Shown: positions 16,749 through 24,324 of the stretch, piece by piece
Layout of the letters: each line of letters starts with the position of its first letter
Position numbering within the stretch: position 1 is the first letter of the stretch
NCBI RefSeq assembly: GCF_002929535.1
Contig: NZ_PJJO01000057.1
Location: 186,001-250,000 of the forward strand
Source: Cryobacterium sp. Y11
Lineage (GTDB): Bacteria > Actinomycetota > Actinomycetes > Actinomycetales > Microbacteriaceae
Direction of reading: 5' to 3'
DNA length: 64,000 nt
Made by a program: the position numbers and the translations under genes
Notes under the pieces: generated by a model
Databases searched by the model: none
What the model was told of the DNA's origin: nothing
Seen by the model: the letters and a program-made list of their open reading frames with translations, nothing else

Positions 16749-17534
16749 GTGCAGAAACCCCAGGTACCCTCGCCGCGCGGCATCCTCTATGGGCTGTATC
16801 AGCGTCGGCTGAGACGAGGACTCACCCCGGAGCACATGCCTCGACACGTCGCCATGATCATCGACGGAAACCGGCGTTGGGCTCGGCAGCTGGGCTTTGA
16901 GACCGCCGCGCACGGCCACCGCGCCGGTGCCGCCAAGATGCGCGAATTTTTGGAATGGTGCGATGACCTCGGCATTTCAGTGGTCACCCTGTACCTTCTT
17001 TCCTCCGATAACCTCACCCAGCGGCCAACTGACGAACTCGCCGACCTGATCGAGATCATCGCCGACCTCGCCGAGGAGCTCTCGCACTACCGCAACTGGC
17101 GGGTGCAGCAGGTCGGGTCGAAGGCCGGCCTGCCCGAGCCGCTGATTGCAGCGCTCGACGCAGCGGATGCCCGCACCGGCGACCGTAACGGCCTGCACGT
17201 TAACCTCGCCGTCGGCTATGGCGGCCGCACCGAGATCACCGACGCCATGCGCAGCATCGTCGCCACCCACCACGCGCACGGCGGCACCCTGGAGGACCTC
17301 GCAGAGACCCTCACGCCGGAACTCATCGGTCAGCACCTCTATACCGGCGGTCAGCCAGACCCCGACCTGGTCATCCGAACCTCTGGCGAGCAGCGGCTCA
17401 GCGACTTCATGCTCTGGCAAAGCGCGCACAGCGAGTTCTACTTCGTGGAGGCTCTCGGGCCCGATCTGCGTCAGATCGACTTTCTGCGGGCCCTCCGAGA
17501 CTTTTCCCGTCGGCAGCGCCGCTATGGGGGGTAA
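16749..17534 (+). CDS. uppS: Z-prenyl diphosphate synthase (Rv1086-like isoprenyl transferase)
   Basis: 261 residues of the cis-prenyltransferase (UppS) family. The catalytic Asp lies in MIIDGNRRWARQLG, with HVNLAVGYGGRTEI, TGGQPDPDLVIRTSGEQRLSDFMLWQS and the C-terminal FLRALRDFSRRQRRYGG also conserved. It adds cis isoprene units to allylic diphosphates. Sequence and gene order resemble M. tuberculosis Rv1086, which makes short-chain (Z)-farnesyl diphosphate, so it may be the short-chain enzyme rather than the long-chain lipid II carrier synthase. GTG start, leaderless. Confidence 0.9.
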   Translation: MQKPQVPSPRGILYGLYQRRLRRGLTPEHMPRHVAMIIDGNRRWARQLGFETAAHGHRAGAAKMREFLEWCDDLGISVVTLYLLSSDNLTQRPTDELADLIEIIADLAEELSHYRNWRVQQVGSKAGLPEPLIAALDAADARTGDRNGLHVNLAVGYGGRTEITDAMRSIVATHHAHGGTLEDLAETLTPELIGQHLYTGGQPDPDLVIRTSGEQRLSDFMLWQSAHSEFYFVEALGPDLRQIDFLRALRDFSRRQRRYGG

Positions 17535-17570
17535 GTACCCCGTGTTTGATAACCGATTGGACCCGCGCAC

Positions 17571-18692
17571 ATGAATTCACTCCTGAGCTTCACCGACGGT
17601 TTTCGGGAGGAACCGGGCTACCTCGACTTCGGTCGGGTTGGCCCGCTGTCCGAGGTTGTCGTTGCCGAGACGCTCGGCCAGACCGAGGTGCTCTCGCGGG
17701 CCCGCCACGGCAGTCTCGACCACCTCGACGCGCAAGACCTGCGGGCCCGCACCGCGGTGTCCGTGCTCACCGGTTTCACCCCAGATCAGATCGTTCTGCA
17801 GCCCAACACGAGTTCCGGCCTGATGCAGGCCCTGTTCGGCCTGACCGGTTCGGTACTGCTGTCGCCTGGCGACTTTCCGAGCGTTCCTTTCGCAGCGGTG
17901 CGCGCCGCCGAGGCCCTGCACGTCGTCACCCCGCTGTGGCTCTCGACCGATCATGGCCGGGTCACGCCGGGCCAGATTCGCGACCAGCTCACCCCGGCAG
18001 TTGCCGCCGTCGCGGTCTGCCTGGTGGATTCCCGCACCGGGTACCGGGCCGACCTTGACGGCATTCGTCAGGTCATCGGCGATCGCCTGCTGATCGTCGA
18101 CGCTATCCAGGGCTTCGGTGTCGTCGATGCCGCCTACGAGGCAGCGGATGTCGTCGCGTCCGGTGGTCAGAAATGGGCGCGGGCCGGCTGGGGCAGTGGG
18201 TTTCTCGCCTTGAGCGACCGCGCGCTGAAGCGCCTCGTGCCGGTCTACTCCGGCTACGTCGGCACCGACACGGTTGATCCGTGGGATGAGGTCACGCCGC
18301 CGAGCCATGCCGCCAGAGCCTTTCGGGTGACCAACGGGGACGCTATCGCCCAGGCGCGCTTCGCGGCTGCGTTGGAACAGACCGCGGGCGTCGGCGTCGA
18401 TGTGATCCAGAAAGCGATGACCGAAAACGTGTCTCAGATCATCGAGCTCGTCGACGAATTCGTCATTGACATCGTTTCGCCACGGGATGCCAGCTCACGG
18501 GCCGGAATCGTCGTGCTCGAGCCGCCGGCCGAGCTGCTGACCACGCTCGTGGCGAGCCTGCACAACCACGGCATCACCGCGACAACGCGCGGCGGAACGG
18601 TGCGCCTGAGCGTGCACGCGGCCCTTGATCCAGACACGGTGACCATGCTCAGGAGTGCGCTCACCGACTACGCCCGCTCAGCAACTTATTAG
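17571..18692 (+). CDS. Class V aminotransferase-fold PLP enzyme
   Basis: 373 residues of the cysteine desulfurase/isopenicillin N epimerase-like group. PLP-binding Lys is K201 in ASGGQKWARAGWG; VDAIQGFGVVDA carries the Asp and Gln that hold the cofactor ring. No active-site Cys loop typical of IscS is visible, so desulfurase activity is doubtful. Starts 36 bp after the prenyl synthase gene on the same strand. The substrate is unknown. Confidence 0.85.
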   Translation: MNSLLSFTDGFREEPGYLDFGRVGPLSEVVVAETLGQTEVLSRARHGSLDHLDAQDLRARTAVSVLTGFTPDQIVLQPNTSSGLMQALFGLTGSVLLSPGDFPSVPFAAVRAAEALHVVTPLWLSTDHGRVTPGQIRDQLTPAVAAVAVCLVDSRTGYRADLDGIRQVIGDRLLIVDAIQGFGVVDAAYEAADVVASGGQKWARAGWGSGFLALSDRALKRLVPVYSGYVGTDTVDPWDEVTPPSHAARAFRVTNGDAIAQARFAAALEQTAGVGVDVIQKAMTENVSQIIELVDEFVIDIVSPRDASSRAGIVVLEPPAELLTTLVASLHNHGITATTRGGTVRLSVHAALDPDTVTMLRSALTDYARSATY

Positions 18693-18799
18693 CATCGCGC
18701 GACCGCGAACCCGTCATCTTCCCCAACGTAAGGTGAACGACAGATTTTGGTTGGCGTGTCGGGTTTCTTTTTTCGCCCGCAGGTCGTAGCGTCACTTGC

Positions 18800-18818
18800 A
18801 TCAGGTACGGCACCTGAT
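18800..18818. promoter_or_regulatory. Palindrome upstream of the PIN-PhoH gene
   Basis: ATCAGGT (18800-18806) and ACCTGAT (18812-18818) form perfect 7-bp arms around 5 bases, 80 bp before the gene. A possible operator; no regulator gene is adjacent. Confidence 0.4.
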
Positions 18819-18897
18819 CGAGACGGCCATATAAGCACGGCTCGAGAATTGCTTGATGGCCAGCTCGCCAACGTGATCCGCGTCCTCGTGACGCAGG

Positions 18898-20274
18898 GTG
18901 GGAGTGGCTGTGACCGCTAATCAAACCGAGCACCAGGCGACTGACCGGGTATGGACTGTCCCGGTGCAGGCATCCGCTTCGCAAGTCGAACGCACGTATG
19001 TGCTCGATACCTCGGTGCTTCTCTCAGATCCGAAGGCAATTTTTCGCTTTGCCGAACATGCCGTTGTGTTGCCCGTGGTGGTGATCAGCGAACTGGAATC
19101 CAAGCGAAACGACCCGGAGATCGGATATTTCGCCAGGCAGGCCCTGCGCAACCTCGACGAGTTGCGGCTCAAGCACGAGCGCCTCGACTTTCCGATTCCG
19201 GTCGGCGATGGCGGCACCCTGCGGGTAGAGCTGAACCACTCCAACATGTCGGTGCTGCCCTCTGGCTTGCAACTGGGCGACAACGACTCGCGCATTCTGG
19301 CCGTGGCCCTGAACCTAGCCAACGATGGAATGGCCGTGACGGTCGTCTCCAAAGACCTGCCCCTGCGGGTGAAAGCCGCCTCTCTCGGCCTAACCGCCGA
19401 CGAATATCGGCACGAGCTCGCCGTGGATTCGGGCTGGACCGGGATGGACGAGATCACCCTCAGCGCCGAGCAGATGAGCGTGCTCTACGACAAGGAGACG
19501 CTCGATTCGCGCACCGTGCAAGACATGCCTATCAATACGGGGCTTGTGATCCACTCCGATCGCGGCTCTGCCCTCGGCCGGGTGACCAGCCGCGGCACGC
19601 TCAAACTCGTGCGCGGCGACCGAGACGTCTTCGGCCTGCACGGTCGGTCAGCCGAGCAGCGACTCGCCATCGACCTGCTGCTCGACCCGGAGATCGGCAT
19701 TCTGTCGCTGGGAGGCCGAGCCGGAACGGGCAAGTCGGCGCTCGCCCTCTGCGCGGGCCTGGAAGCGGTGCTGGAGCGTCAGCAGTACCGCAAGATCATG
19801 GTGTTTCGGCCGCTGTATGCGGTCGGCGGCCAGGATCTCGGCTTTCTGCCGGGGGACCAGGGCGAGAAAATGGGGCCGTGGGCTCAGGCGGTCTTCGACA
19901 CGCTCGGCGCGATCGTCTCGGAGAATGTGGTCGAGGAGGTAATGGAGCGCGGCATCCTCGAGGTGTTGCCGCTCACTCACATTCGCGGCCGTTCCCTGCA
20001 CGATGCCTTCGTGATCGTTGACGAGGCGCAGTCGCTCGAGCGCAACGTGCTGCTGACCGTGCTGAGCCGCATCGGTCAGAACTCGCGCGTTGTACTCACC
20101 CACGACGTCGCCCAGCGCGACAACCTGCGGGTCGGCCGCTTCGACGGCGTGGCCAGCGTGATTGAAACGCTGAAGGGGCATCCGCTGTTCGCGCACATGA
20201 CCTTGACCCGGTCGGAGCGCAGTGCGATCGCGGCGCTCGTGACGGAGATGTTGGAGGGCAACGAGGTTATGTAG
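18898..20274 (+). CDS. phoH2: PhoH family ATPase with N-terminal PIN domain (PhoH2 type)
   Basis: 458 residues. The PIN nuclease domain (about 25-160) begins [12 protein letters not shown] with the acidic metal site, later ELESKRND and [10 protein letters not shown]. The C-terminal PhoH ATPase has Walker [14 protein letters not shown] (~277), Walker B FVIVDEAQ (~372) and the RNA helicase-like [12 protein letters not shown]. Mycobacterial PhoH2 (Rv1095) is an RNA helicase and ribonuclease controlled by a small upstream antitoxin; I cannot identify such a partner in the 200 bp upstream. Start may be GTG 18898, 18904 or 18910. Confidence 0.9.
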   Translation: MGVAVTANQTEHQATDRVWTVPVQASASQVERTYVLDTSVLLSDPKAIFRFAEHAVVLPVVVISELESKRNDPEIGYFARQALRNLDELRLKHERLDFPIPVGDGGTLRVELNHSNMSVLPSGLQLGDNDSRILAVALNLANDGMAVTVVSKDLPLRVKAASLGLTADEYRHELAVDSGWTGMDEITLSAEQMSVLYDKETLDSRTVQDMPINTGLVIHSDRGSALGRVTSRGTLKLVRGDRDVFGLHGRSAEQRLAIDLLLDPEIGILSLGGRAGTGKSALALCAGLEAVLERQQYRKIMVFRPLYAVGGQDLGFLPGDQGEKMGPWAQAVFDTLGAIVSENVVEEVMERGILEVLPLTHIRGRSLHDAFVIVDEAQSLERNVLLTVLSRIGQNSRVVLTHDVAQRDNLRVGRFDGVASVIETLKGHPLFAHMTLTRSERSAIAALVTEMLEGNEVM

Positions 20275-20679
20275 TTTCGGCGGGGGAGCGGATGTTTGTG
20301 GGTCGCGTGGTCGCTGGTGCGGACAGCTGCGCGAGCTCATTCGCTCTCCACCCCGACGGTCGTGCACCACAAACAGCTCGCACTGGCCCGGCGAGCGAGG
20401 ACTGCGGCAGACCTGTCGACTTTGTGAGCAGGATGACGTGGTTCTCGCAGAGCTGCGCCTCCGGCGGCGATGCTTCACTCGGGAGTGCGGGATGCGGAAA
20501 TCTCACATGATTCGACGCGCCATCTCGGGCCGACCGCTGTCCCGCACACCGTTGTGATCAATTGCGCAAACGAAGAAAGAGATCGACGGTTTGTCTGGAT
20601 CCTGTCGTTGACGTGGAGATTAAACCACGAAGCGTGACGACGCCTTGTCACCGTGCATCATCACCGCAATGATTGAGCT
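20275..20679. other. Intergenic region, no credible gene
   Basis: 405 bp between the PhoH gene and the DUF3140 gene. Short open frames on both strands show no family features, codon pattern or ribosome site that I can support. It marks the start of the sparse accessory stretch. Confidence 0.6.
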
Positions 20680-21027
20680 ATGGCAGATAAGGCAAACGAT
20701 ATCGATGCGATCTGGGATGACTGGAAAGAGACGGTCACGATGACCGCGAGTGAGATCACGTCGTGGCTCGACACGGACGAATCCAAGGACGTCGGACAGA
20801 AGGACGATGGCAGCGGGGAATCCATCGGCCATAGGTCCGGACGCAGGATCGTGACAATTCTTGGAACGAAAAAGGCCGATCTGACCGCGTCCGATATCGA
20901 GCACATGCATAAGGTGGTCGGCTACGTGAAGCGGCATAGAGCACAAGGACCAGACTCCGACGTCGAGCACTCACGATGGCGATACTCGTTAATGAACTGG
21001 GGAAATGATCCCCTAAAAAAGGTGTGA
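20680..21027 (+). CDS. DUF3140 domain protein
   Basis: 115 residues, highly charged and soluble. Matches the DUF3140 pattern: IDAIWDDWKETVTMTASEITSWL at the N-terminus, GRRIVTILGTKKADLTASDIEHMHKVVGYVKRH in the middle, and WRYSLMNWGNDPLK at the end. Such proteins look DNA-binding (small, basic, helical) but have no known function. Stands alone in an accessory region. Confidence 0.8.
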   Translation: MADKANDIDAIWDDWKETVTMTASEITSWLDTDESKDVGQKDDGSGESIGHRSGRRIVTILGTKKADLTASDIEHMHKVVGYVKRHRAQGPDSDVEHSRWRYSLMNWGNDPLKKV

Positions 21028-21420
21028 CATCACAATAGAGTGCACGTGCAGGTCAAGCTTGGACGCCGCGCACTCAAAGCTCACCGGTGGATCGAGGCTC
21101 AGGGCGCGTCGGCGAAGCGGCGGGCGGCGGCGAGCATCCGCTCGGTTATTTCATCGTTACCCTGATGGCCCTCGCACCGATCACGTGCAGGGTTGCATCG
21201 GGCTAGCCAGGCACCGTGCGAGAAGTAGTGCGTCAGGATGCGTGCGAACCGTGGTCGGTAAAGCGGGGGCTGGGTGCCAAGCCGGGTTCGAGCGAGACGG
21301 CGGCATCTTCCTAGTTGCACCACTACCAATAACGACGTCGAGTGTTGCCGATGTCGCCGGGAGGCGAAACGGCAACACTCGACGAGGGTCGTGCTGCTAC
21401 TTCTTCTGCGGGCGGCGCGC
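21028..21420. other. Intergenic region with a long inverted repeat
   Basis: No supported gene. A minus-strand frame ends in DEITERMLAAARRFADAP, which could be the tail of a lost gene, but no domain is recognisable. Contains the inverted repeat listed next. Confidence 0.55.
21336..21384. repeat. Perfect 15-bp inverted repeat with 19-nt spacer
   Basis: Arms CGTCGAGTGTTGCCG (21336-21350) and CGGCAACACTCGACG (21370-21384) are perfect complements. It could be a terminator-like stem, a binding site or a scar of an element end; no T run follows. Confidence 0.7.
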
Positions 21421-21759
21421 CTACACCGCAGCGCCGAGCCCAAACAAACCGAGAGCGAGCAATAGAATCGCACCGAACCAATTTTGTGTGAGAACCGCAA
21501 CAATCGTTCCAGCAAAGAGCGTGCTAACCAAGACGATGTTGGTGGTCGAGATGGGTGAACGGTTATTAGTCTGCGAGGTGAAACACTTCTTCAACGGTGG
21601 AATCAAAGTATCGGCCAGGCGAACTGCCAGAACCAGAGATGGATCGTAGCGCCCGGTCTCGATGGCATTTATGGTCTGGCGAGAAACTCCCAAGACCGCA
21701 CCAAGTGAGGCTTGGGACAGGCCAGCGACTTGACGCCTAACTCGTATCGCAGACTCCAT
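21421..21759 (-). CDS. XRE-family regulator fused to a C-terminal membrane hairpin
   Basis: 112 residues. Residues ~5-60 are a compact helix-turn-helix (GLSQASLGAVLGVSRQTINAIETGRYDPSL), like small YgzD-type regulators. After a short linker come two hydrophobic helices (TNIVLVSTLFAGTIVAVL and WFGAILLLALGLFGLGAA), so it is probably a membrane-tethered regulator. Related small regulators often lie beside a separate small membrane protein, so this may be a fusion. A palindrome AAGCATGCTT just upstream suggests autoregulation. A start at 21807 is possible. Confidence 0.7.
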   Translation of the reverse strand: MESAIRVRRQVAGLSQASLGAVLGVSRQTINAIETGRYDPSLVLAVRLADTLIPPLKKCFTSQTNNRSPISTTNIVLVSTLFAGTIVAVLTQNWFGAILLLALGLFGLGAAV

Positions 21760-21764
21760 GTGAC

Positions 21765-21774
21765 AAGCATGCTT
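21765..21774. promoter_or_regulatory. Palindrome AAGCATGCTT upstream of the XRE gene
   Basis: A perfect 10-bp palindrome 5 bp before the start codon of the minus-strand regulator; a likely autoregulatory operator. Confidence 0.4.
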
Positions 21775-21885
21775 TACAGCCGTTGTCGTGTCAGGCGGGC
21801 TTGTCATGCTGGCGTATTGCCAAGTCGTGCAGAGTGTCCGACACTCTTTCGGCCTGTGGGCTTTCGCTCGTTGCTTGCATGTAGA

Positions 21886-21891
21886 TAGCCT
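21886..21891 (+). promoter_or_regulatory. -10 box of a leaderless promoter (TAGCCT)
   Basis: TAGCCT ends 6 bases before the ATG at 21898, which supports this 62-residue gene being real. Confidence 0.5.
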
Positions 21892-21897
21892 GAAGGC

Positions 21898-22089
21898 ATG
21901 TCATCGGATCAGATCCGTTCATCGCGACGCAGGATATGGATTTTCGGGATCGTCTACAGTGTGGTGATTCTCGGGGTCGGTTTGTGGGTGGGCTGGGGGA
22001 CTGGAAACTGGCTCGTGCTCCTCTGCGCCGGAGGTTTGGTCGTTGTGCCTGCCGGTCGGGTGGCTCTTCGATCGCGTAAATCTCCCTAA
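21898..22089 (+). CDS. Small two-helix membrane protein
   Basis: 62 residues with basic ends and two hydrophobic helices (IWIFGIVYSVVILGVGLWVGW and WLVLLCAGGLVVVPAG). No family recognised. The leaderless -10 box at the expected distance is the main support. Divergent from the XRE-membrane gene, so the pair may be functionally linked. Confidence 0.55.
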   Translation: MSSDQIRSSRRRIWIFGIVYSVVILGVGLWVGWGTGNWLVLLCAGGLVVVPAGRVALRSRKSP

Positions 22090-22412
22090 CCCTTCGTCCT
22101 ACAGAGACGTGATCGTGGCCCTCTTGGTTTCCATCGTCGCGCGGCAGTGCAATCCGTCCGGGATACTGCCGCTGCTCTTCTTCTCCCGCCGAATCCTCGT
22201 CGGAGTCTGGCGCCTGATCCTGCCGGCCCAGTCTCGAAGAAAAAAATGCGAACCAGATTTCACGGGGAATCGTAGTTGATCTGAAGCATTGAGCGCCTTC
22301 GTGAATCGGCGTCGGTATGCCGTCCCGCACGGGGTTCGACTTACAGGCACTGATGCCGGTCATTGGAGGACAGTGATTCGGCTGCAACGGACGTACCTCT
22401 GAGGCAGGACGC
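22090..22412. other. Intergenic region, nothing recognised
   Basis: About 320 bp with no supported gene; minus-strand frames are rich in Arg and Asp without domain features. Confidence 0.55.
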
Positions 22413-22652
22413 TTGGCACTCGTGCAGACTGGTCGGTTAGCGATCTCTCATCATGTCGATGCGAGGAGGATTCAGTCGTATCGAGACGTGGAGGTCGATT
22501 ATGCGCACTACACGACAGTTGAGCATTACGCTCCTCGTCGGAATTGGGGTACTTTCATACTCATTGTCTGGGGATCGGGCGCCATTCTCTTGATCAGTTT
22601 GGTGTTCGTGCCCCCATTCGTGGTGGTCGTGATTCACCGCAGGTCAACTTGA
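22413..22652 (+). CDS. Possible small membrane protein
   Basis: Up to 79 residues; the last half has one convincing membrane helix (WGTFILIVWGSGAILLISLVFVPPFVVVVI) followed by basic HRRST. A GTG near 22491 would give a ~54-residue version. No family match and no clear ribosome site, so this is tentative. Confidence 0.3.
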   Translation: MALVQTGRLAISHHVDARRIQSYRDVEVDYAHYTTVEHYAPRRNWGTFILIVWGSGAILLISLVFVPPFVVVVIHRRST

Positions 22653-22668
22653 GGGACGTTCCGGTCCG

Positions 22669-22674
22669 TACACT
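22669..22674 (+). promoter_or_regulatory. -10 box of a leaderless promoter (TACACT)
   Basis: TACACT ends 6 bases before the ATG at 22681. Confidence 0.5.
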
Positions 22675-22680
22675 TGTCAC

Positions 22681-23301
22681 ATGGCAGCCAGCATCCGCCT
22701 CGCCCGAGCGCGAGACCTCGATGCCATCGAGAAGATTGAAAACGACGCTGATCGACTCTTGATCAACAAACTCAAGCCAGATGACTGGGCTGCCGCGCCC
22801 ACGGGCGCTGCTCGTGCATCAGAGCCCGGCTTCATCCTCGTCGCTGAGCTCGACGACGGTCACGTAGCCGGCTTTGTCCATGTTCTCGAGGTCGACGGCA
22901 TCTGTCACTTGGAGCAGCTGTCCGTAGCCCCGGGGGATACCCGACAGGGCTGGGGTCGAGCGCTCGTGGAGGCCGCCAAAATTCAAGCGCAGAAGCGCGG
23001 CTACCACCGCATTTCGCTTCGCACCTACGCGGACATCCCTTGGAACGCCCCGTTCTACGCGAGCGCCGGTTTTGTGGAGGCAAAACCAACAACGCAATTT
23101 CACCGTACCCTCGTCGGCATCGAGCGCGAACTTGGGCTTGACCGATATGGGCGCCGAATGCAGATGGTTGCCCAGGTTGAAGCGCCAGGTCTTGAGGACG
23201 TTCGATTTACGGAACGGTTTGGAAGTGCTCGACCAGTGGAAAAGGTTCATAGAAATGGTGCAGTAGGGCTCGCCATTCCTGGTAAGAGGCAGATTGCCTG
23301 A
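22681..23301 (+). CDS. GNAT family N-acetyltransferase with readthrough C-terminus
   Basis: 206 residues. The acetyltransferase domain (1-~165) has the acetyl-CoA loop LSVAPGDTRQGWGRALVEAA and the fold-closing NAPFYASAGFVEAKPTT. Relatives end shortly after RRMQMVAQVE; here another ~35 residues follow without known features and run 95 bp into the opposite-strand monooxygenase gene. The extension looks like loss of the original stop. Substrate unknown. Confidence 0.8.
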   Translation: MAASIRLARARDLDAIEKIENDADRLLINKLKPDDWAAAPTGAARASEPGFILVAELDDGHVAGFVHVLEVDGICHLEQLSVAPGDTRQGWGRALVEAAKIQAQKRGYHRISLRTYADIPWNAPFYASAGFVEAKPTTQFHRTLVGIERELGLDRYGRRMQMVAQVEAPGLEDVRFTERFGSARPVEKVHRNGAVGLAIPGKRQIA

Positions 23302-23497
23302 AGCCGATCGTGTGGTCGTCGAGCCGCTCCCACTCAACGAGCAAAAGGTATGTGCTCGGAGACTCGATCGAACGCGCCAGCGTCAGACTACGAAAGCCGG
23401 GAATTGACGAAATGATGGCCCGCGCCGTGGTGAAGGCACGCTCGAATTCAACTTCACGACCGGGAATTACGGGCAAGAGAGCATGTTCTGTTATCAC
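23207..23497 (-). CDS. Antibiotic biosynthesis monooxygenase (ABM) domain protein
   Basis: 96 residues, a single dimeric alpha/beta barrel ABM domain: VIPGREVEFERAFTTARAIISSIPGFRSLTLARS, then YLLLVEWERLDDHTIGFRQSASYQEWRALLHHFY. Such proteins are cofactor-free monooxygenases or heme-degrading enzymes; the role here is unknown. Its 3' end overlaps the GNAT gene tail by 95 bp in antiparallel orientation. Confidence 0.85.
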   Translation of the reverse strand: MITEHALLPVIPGREVEFERAFTTARAIISSIPGFRSLTLARSIESPSTYLLLVEWERLDDHTIGFRQSASYQEWRALLHHFYEPFPLVEHFQTVP

Positions 23498-23524
23498 TTG
23501 AACAGTGTCCCATTCAGGGTTCGC

Positions 23525-23806
23525 CTATCGGGGTTCGTAGATTTCGCGATGATGTCCGAGTCCGAGTCCGGGTCCGAGTCCGAGTCCGAGCCGAAGCACG
23601 AGCATCTGCACGTCGTGATTCTCGCAAATGATGCGGTAGTCACCGGTGCGGGTCCGCCATTCACCGGAGCCGCCGACGCGTTGAATCGCTTTCGGTGGTC
23701 GTGGATCTTGGGCCAGAAGGTCACTGCTGGGATGCGACGGTGGACGGGGACCAAATGTGCGCAACTGCCGCTGTACGGTAGGTGCATTCCGTACGGAGTA
23801 CGTCAT
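23525..23806 (-). pseudogene. RelE/ParE-type toxin, probably inactivated
   Basis: 93 codons. Start MTYSV and the stretch LLAQDPRPPKAIQRVGGSGEWRTRTGDYRIICE are clear RelE-family features, and it overlaps the upstream antitoxin by 4 bp. Between residues ~18 and 30 the sequence is foreign to the family, while another frame of the same bases gives LVPVHRRIPAV, resembling the expected helix; this suggests two compensating frameshifts (about 23722-23758). A GTCCGA-type hexanucleotide run (23550-23592) adds Leu-Gly pairs inside the last beta strand before HHREIYEPR. Probably a non-functional toxin whose frame survives. Confidence 0.75.
23550..23592. repeat. Hexanucleotide repeat (GTCCGA)n in the toxin gene
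   Basis: Six to seven near-perfect copies of GTCCGA with one A-to-G variant (GTCCGG). The length is a multiple of 3, so the toxin frame is preserved. Confidence 0.85.
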
Positions 23807-24078
23807 GCGAGGCCGAGATCTGCCTGCATCTGGTCCCCCGGAGTCGGTTCATTTTCCGTGTGGCGTATTTCCTCACGGGACTCCTCAGCGGCACGAATGT
23901 CGGCCGTGTCTTCGGCAAGTTCAATGAGTCGCTCCAGGTCATCGGCGTCGATGATGGTCGCGACTCGACGACCTCGACGCGACAGGAAAACGGGCTCGTG
24001 CTCGGAACAAACCTGGTCGATGATCGATGCGAGTTGTTCGCGTGGGACAGAGACCGTGACGGGAATTATGGTCGACAT
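23803..24078 (-). CDS. Phd/YefM-family antitoxin
   Basis: 91 residues: the N-terminal DNA-binding fold IIPVTVSVPREQLASIIDQVCSEHEPVFLSRRGRRVATIIDADDLERLIEL is typical of Phd/YefM, followed by an acidic toxin-binding tail (EESREEIRHTENEP). First gene of a type II toxin-antitoxin operon with the damaged RelE-like toxin (4-bp overlap). It looks intact, as expected if the toxin was lost first. Confidence 0.88.
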   Translation of the reverse strand: MSTIIPVTVSVPREQLASIIDQVCSEHEPVFLSRRGRRVATIIDADDLERLIELAEDTADIRAAEESREEIRHTENEPTPGDQMQADLGLA

Positions 24079-24226
24079 GCCTCACCCGTACGTTCCGTGC
24101 AGAGATGTCCAAGGCGGGGTAGCGAGTACAACTGGCGTCCCGTATTTCGCGCCGATCGACCGGCGTGCCACGCTCATCATCACGCGGGCGACAGAGACCT
24201 CTTGCGGGTCACGCTAGGCTCGGCGC

Positions 24227-24247
24227 ATGTTCTCCGAACGTGATTGA
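24227..24247 (+). CDS. Possible six-codon leader ORF before the MFS gene
   Basis: ATG to TGA encodes MFSERD. TAGGCT (24215-24220) ends 6 bases before the ATG, the leaderless spacing seen elsewhere in this window. The stop lies 77 bp before the MFS start. It may be the transcription start of the MFS mRNA with an upstream ORF, or chance. Confidence 0.3.
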   Translation: MFSERD

Positions 24248-24324
24248 TTGGTCGCGCCTTTTCTTGGCAACTTGACCCATCCTTCACCGCGCCCGTTTGC
24301 GCCTGTCAGCTTGGAGATTTTCTC

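Noticed and set aside
17571..18692. IscS-type cysteine desulfurase
   Set aside because: The PLP Lys is present but the active-site Cys loop is not recognisable.
21791..22387. 198-codon minus-strand frame
   Set aside because: Arg/Pro/Ser-rich composition, overlaps the better-supported small membrane gene, no family match.
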